Shown: piece after piece, positions 33,759 to 35,000 of the stretch | Numbering within the stretch: position 1 is the first letter of the stretch | Layout of the letters: every line of letters begins with the position of its first letter | NCBI RefSeq assembly: GCF_963678185.1 | Contig: NZ_OY782757.1 | Span: forward strand, 2,842,501 to 2,877,500 | From: an uncultured Tolumonas sp. | GTDB lineage: Bacteria; Pseudomonadota; Gammaproteobacteria; Enterobacterales; Aeromonadaceae | Direction of reading: 5' to 3' | DNA: 35,000 nt | Position numbers and translations under genes: made by a program | The notes under the pieces: model-generated | The model's input: the letters and a program-made list of their open reading frames with translations, nothing else | What the model was told of the DNA's origin: nothing | The model's database searches: none

Positions 33759-34064
33759 TATGGTTTTATTCCTAAGTAGATGGATCTTATAGACATCCGG
33801 TCCATTGCGTTCTTCCATGTGGCACCACTAAAGGTGCATAAATATCCAGACACAGAAATACACTCCATAGGCAGGAAAGCCGAAGGCAAGAAGTGCTATA
33901 TCTGGATATTGGAGTGAATTTACTACAAAACGACCTATTTTTGCAGATTTAGTGTTCTTTAAATCTAAAAAAGGAAGATTGTCTAGATAAAAGAAAGGAA
34001 TAAATGATTAATAAACGATCGGAAATGGAATGAATAGAATACAAAAACTAAAACTACATCGGCA
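33759..34064 (-). promoter_or_regulatory. 306-bp leader and promoter region of the DAACS gene
   Basis: No gene is seen here. On the minus strand a possible promoter is TAGACA (about 33982-33987), a 16-bp spacer and TTTAAA. A 7-bp AT-rich dyad (AGATTTA 33945-33951 with TAAATCT 33960-33966) overlaps it. The downstream leader of about 190 nt contains the pseudoknot-like pairings listed separately and a hairpin GCACC/GGTGC (33822-33826 with 33833-33837). The right end is the GGDEF gene terminator. Confidence 0.4.
33841..33916 (-). promoter_or_regulatory. pseudoknot-capable leader element
   Basis: AATATCCAGA (33841-33850) pairs perfectly with TCTGGATATT (33901-33910). CACTCCA (33861-33867) pairs with TGGAGTG (33910-33916). 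The order is A-B-A'-B', so the two helices form an H-type pseudoknot (sharing one base) or compete. The element lies in the probable 5' leader of the DAACS gene. Not a known riboswitch class that I recognise. Confidence 0.5.
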
Positions 34065-34080
34065 TTATGCCGATGTAGTT
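34040..34080 (-). terminator. terminator overlapping the end of the GGDEF gene
   Basis: AACTACATCGGC (34052-34063) pairs with GCCGATGTAGTT (34069-34080) around a small ATTAT loop. On the minus strand the tail is TTTTAGTTTTTG. The stem includes the last codons and the stop codon of the GGDEF gene. Confidence 0.88.
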
Positions 34081-35000
34081 GCAGGAACGTCTGTAGGCGC
34101 TAATTCGATACGATTTCTACCGAGAGCTTTACCATTACGTAATGCCATATCTGCACGGATAAGGCATTGATTGAAGTCTTCCCCGGGCAATAATTCAGCA
34201 ACACCAAAGGTCATGGAAATCGTGATTGTTTTACCATTTTTATGCAACGGCAATTGATGCAGTTTGCTTTGTACTCGCTCTGCAATTTGTTCTGCCGATT
34301 TTAATGGTCCACCAGGTAACAGCAGTAAAAATTCGCCGCCCCCCCAACGTGAGGCCCGATCATTGTGACGAATGGAGTCATGTAATATCTGAGCGACGTA
34401 AACTAACGCGGCATCACCGATATTATGACCATACTGTTCGTTAATCATTTTGAAATAATCAATGTCTGCAATAATTAACGACATATGCTGTCTATTTAAT
34501 GCAGACGAAGAAAATATCTCATCAATTTTTGACAGAATAGCTTCCCGATTCTGTAAGCCAGTTAATCTATCGGTATCCGGCTTATCAATGGGCTGATGTC
34601 CACTTTCTTGTAAACAAGTAGAATAAAAATGAAGTTGATAGCTCAAGCAGCCAAAACAAACGATTGCATTCAGATAACGAATCAACATCGATAACATCGG
34701 GGATAACTCGATCATGGCCGGTTTATCATACAAGTGATAATCCAACAGTAGATAAAGTACGATGGCAATCTCTGCTAGAAGAATTCGTTTGGTTTGTGGT
34801 TTGATGCCATAAAGAAAGGTAATCGGGATCAGCAGCAATAAATACAAATGGAATCCGCTTTGCCAACCTAATACTTCACTAGAGATCAGTGCATGCCCTA
34901 ATAGATCGATCCAGATCAATGTCGCAATGGGTTTGAATGCTGATGTGCGATTAAAGCGAATCGCGAGCATATAAAGAACAATGCTGGTGACATGTGCAAT
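34065..35000 (-). CDS. membrane-anchored GGDEF-domain protein, N-terminus outside window
   Basis: This is a putative diguanylate cyclase or degenerate c-di-GMP protein. Numbering from the ATG at 34970, hydrophobic segments lie near 14-30, 40-56, 62-78 and 93-115, and the GGDEF domain spans about 130-290. It has DTDRLTGLQNR, the metal-site DIDYFK (169-174), NIGDAALV, the inhibitory-site RHND (201-204), then RWGGGEF with the signature GGGEF (210-214; bases 34329-34343) instead of GG(D/E)EF, and ADMALRNGKALGRNR. The ATG has no ribosome-binding site, and the frame stays open to the right edge with hydrophobic residues (IAHVTSIVLY), so the true start is beyond 35000 and another membrane helix is likely. 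A terminator overlaps the stop. Confidence 0.85.
   Translation of the reverse strand: MAHVTSIVLYMLAIRFNRTSAFKPIATLIWIDLLGHALISSEVLGWQSGFHLYLLLLIPITFLYGIKPQTKRILLAEIAIVLYLLLDYHLYDKPAMIELSPMLSMLIRYLNAIVCFGCLSYQLHFYSTCLQESGHQPIDKPDTDRLTGLQNREAILSKIDEIFSSSALNRQHMSLIIADIDYFKMINEQYGHNIGDAALVYVAQILHDSIRHNDRASRWGGGEFLLLLPGGPLKSAEQIAERVQSKLHQLPLHKNGKTITISMTFGVAELLPGEDFNQCLIRADMALRNGKALGRNRIELAPTDVPATTSA

Noticed and set aside
34329-34350. Frameshift at a run of seven G residues explaining GGGEF
   Set aside because: The frame is intact on both sides and the motif has normal length, so it is a substitution and not an insertion or deletion.

Overview
The window is ordinary chromosomal DNA of a gammaproteobacterium. 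The rRNA and tRNA sequences are close to those of E. coli. The gene blocks gmk-rpoZ-spoT, rpmB-rpmG-radC/coaBC-dut and pyrE-rph/yicC are typical of the class. Base composition is moderate. The gene content would suit the order Aeromonadales (for example a Tolumonas-like organism), but that placement is from general knowledge and no search was run. I see no insertion sequence, integrase, prophage or CRISPR array.

Layout. Positions 1-2575 hold the end of an rRNA operon: the 3' two thirds of 23S, then 5S, tRNA-Asp and a second, diverged 5S, closed by a strong terminator. Positions 2599-9771 are on the minus strand: the ovothiol enzyme gene ovoA, a short cytidine deaminase gene, and a trehalose locus (treR, then treB-treC) with two clear LacI-family operators. 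Positions 9987-11171 are a small plus-strand operon (a YhcH/DUF386 protein and a glutathione S-transferase). Positions 11227-18937 look like a sulfur/methionine neighbourhood: metY, acuI, an mdtD-like exporter, an amino-acid-type ABC permease, two near-duplicate periplasmic binding proteins, and divergently mmuM. Positions 18990-23276 carry an MFS exporter, ppiC, a large multidomain lipoprotein and the phosphatase gene yigL. Positions 23435-31426 are housekeeping: spoT, rpoZ, gmk, rpmG, rpmB, radC, coaBC, dut, pyrE and rph. yicC (31553-32413), a DAACS-family symporter and a membrane GGDEF protein running off the right edge complete the window.

How the parts work together. TreB imports and phosphorylates trehalose, TreC cleaves trehalose 6-phosphate, and TreR presumably senses that phosphate and releases the operators that overlap the treB promoter. 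MmuM and MetY both make methionine from homocysteine-level precursors. Next to AcuI (acrylyl-CoA reduction) and an amino-acid-type importer, they suggest a guild for sulfonium or methylated sulfur compounds; this is inference. SpoT, Gmk, PyrE, Dut and CoaBC serve nucleotide and cofactor metabolism, and RpoZ, RpmB, RpmG and Rph serve transcription, translation and RNA maturation.

Most notable points: two 5S genes with compensatory base changes; the absence of slmA between dut and pyrE, with a 14-codon hydrophobic mini-ORF there instead; a pseudoknot-capable leader before the DAACS symporter; a GGDEF protein whose signature reads GGGEF but whose inhibitory site looks intact; and the ABC operon that lacks an ATPase gene. 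I did not find a clearly new multi-gene defence or mobile system.
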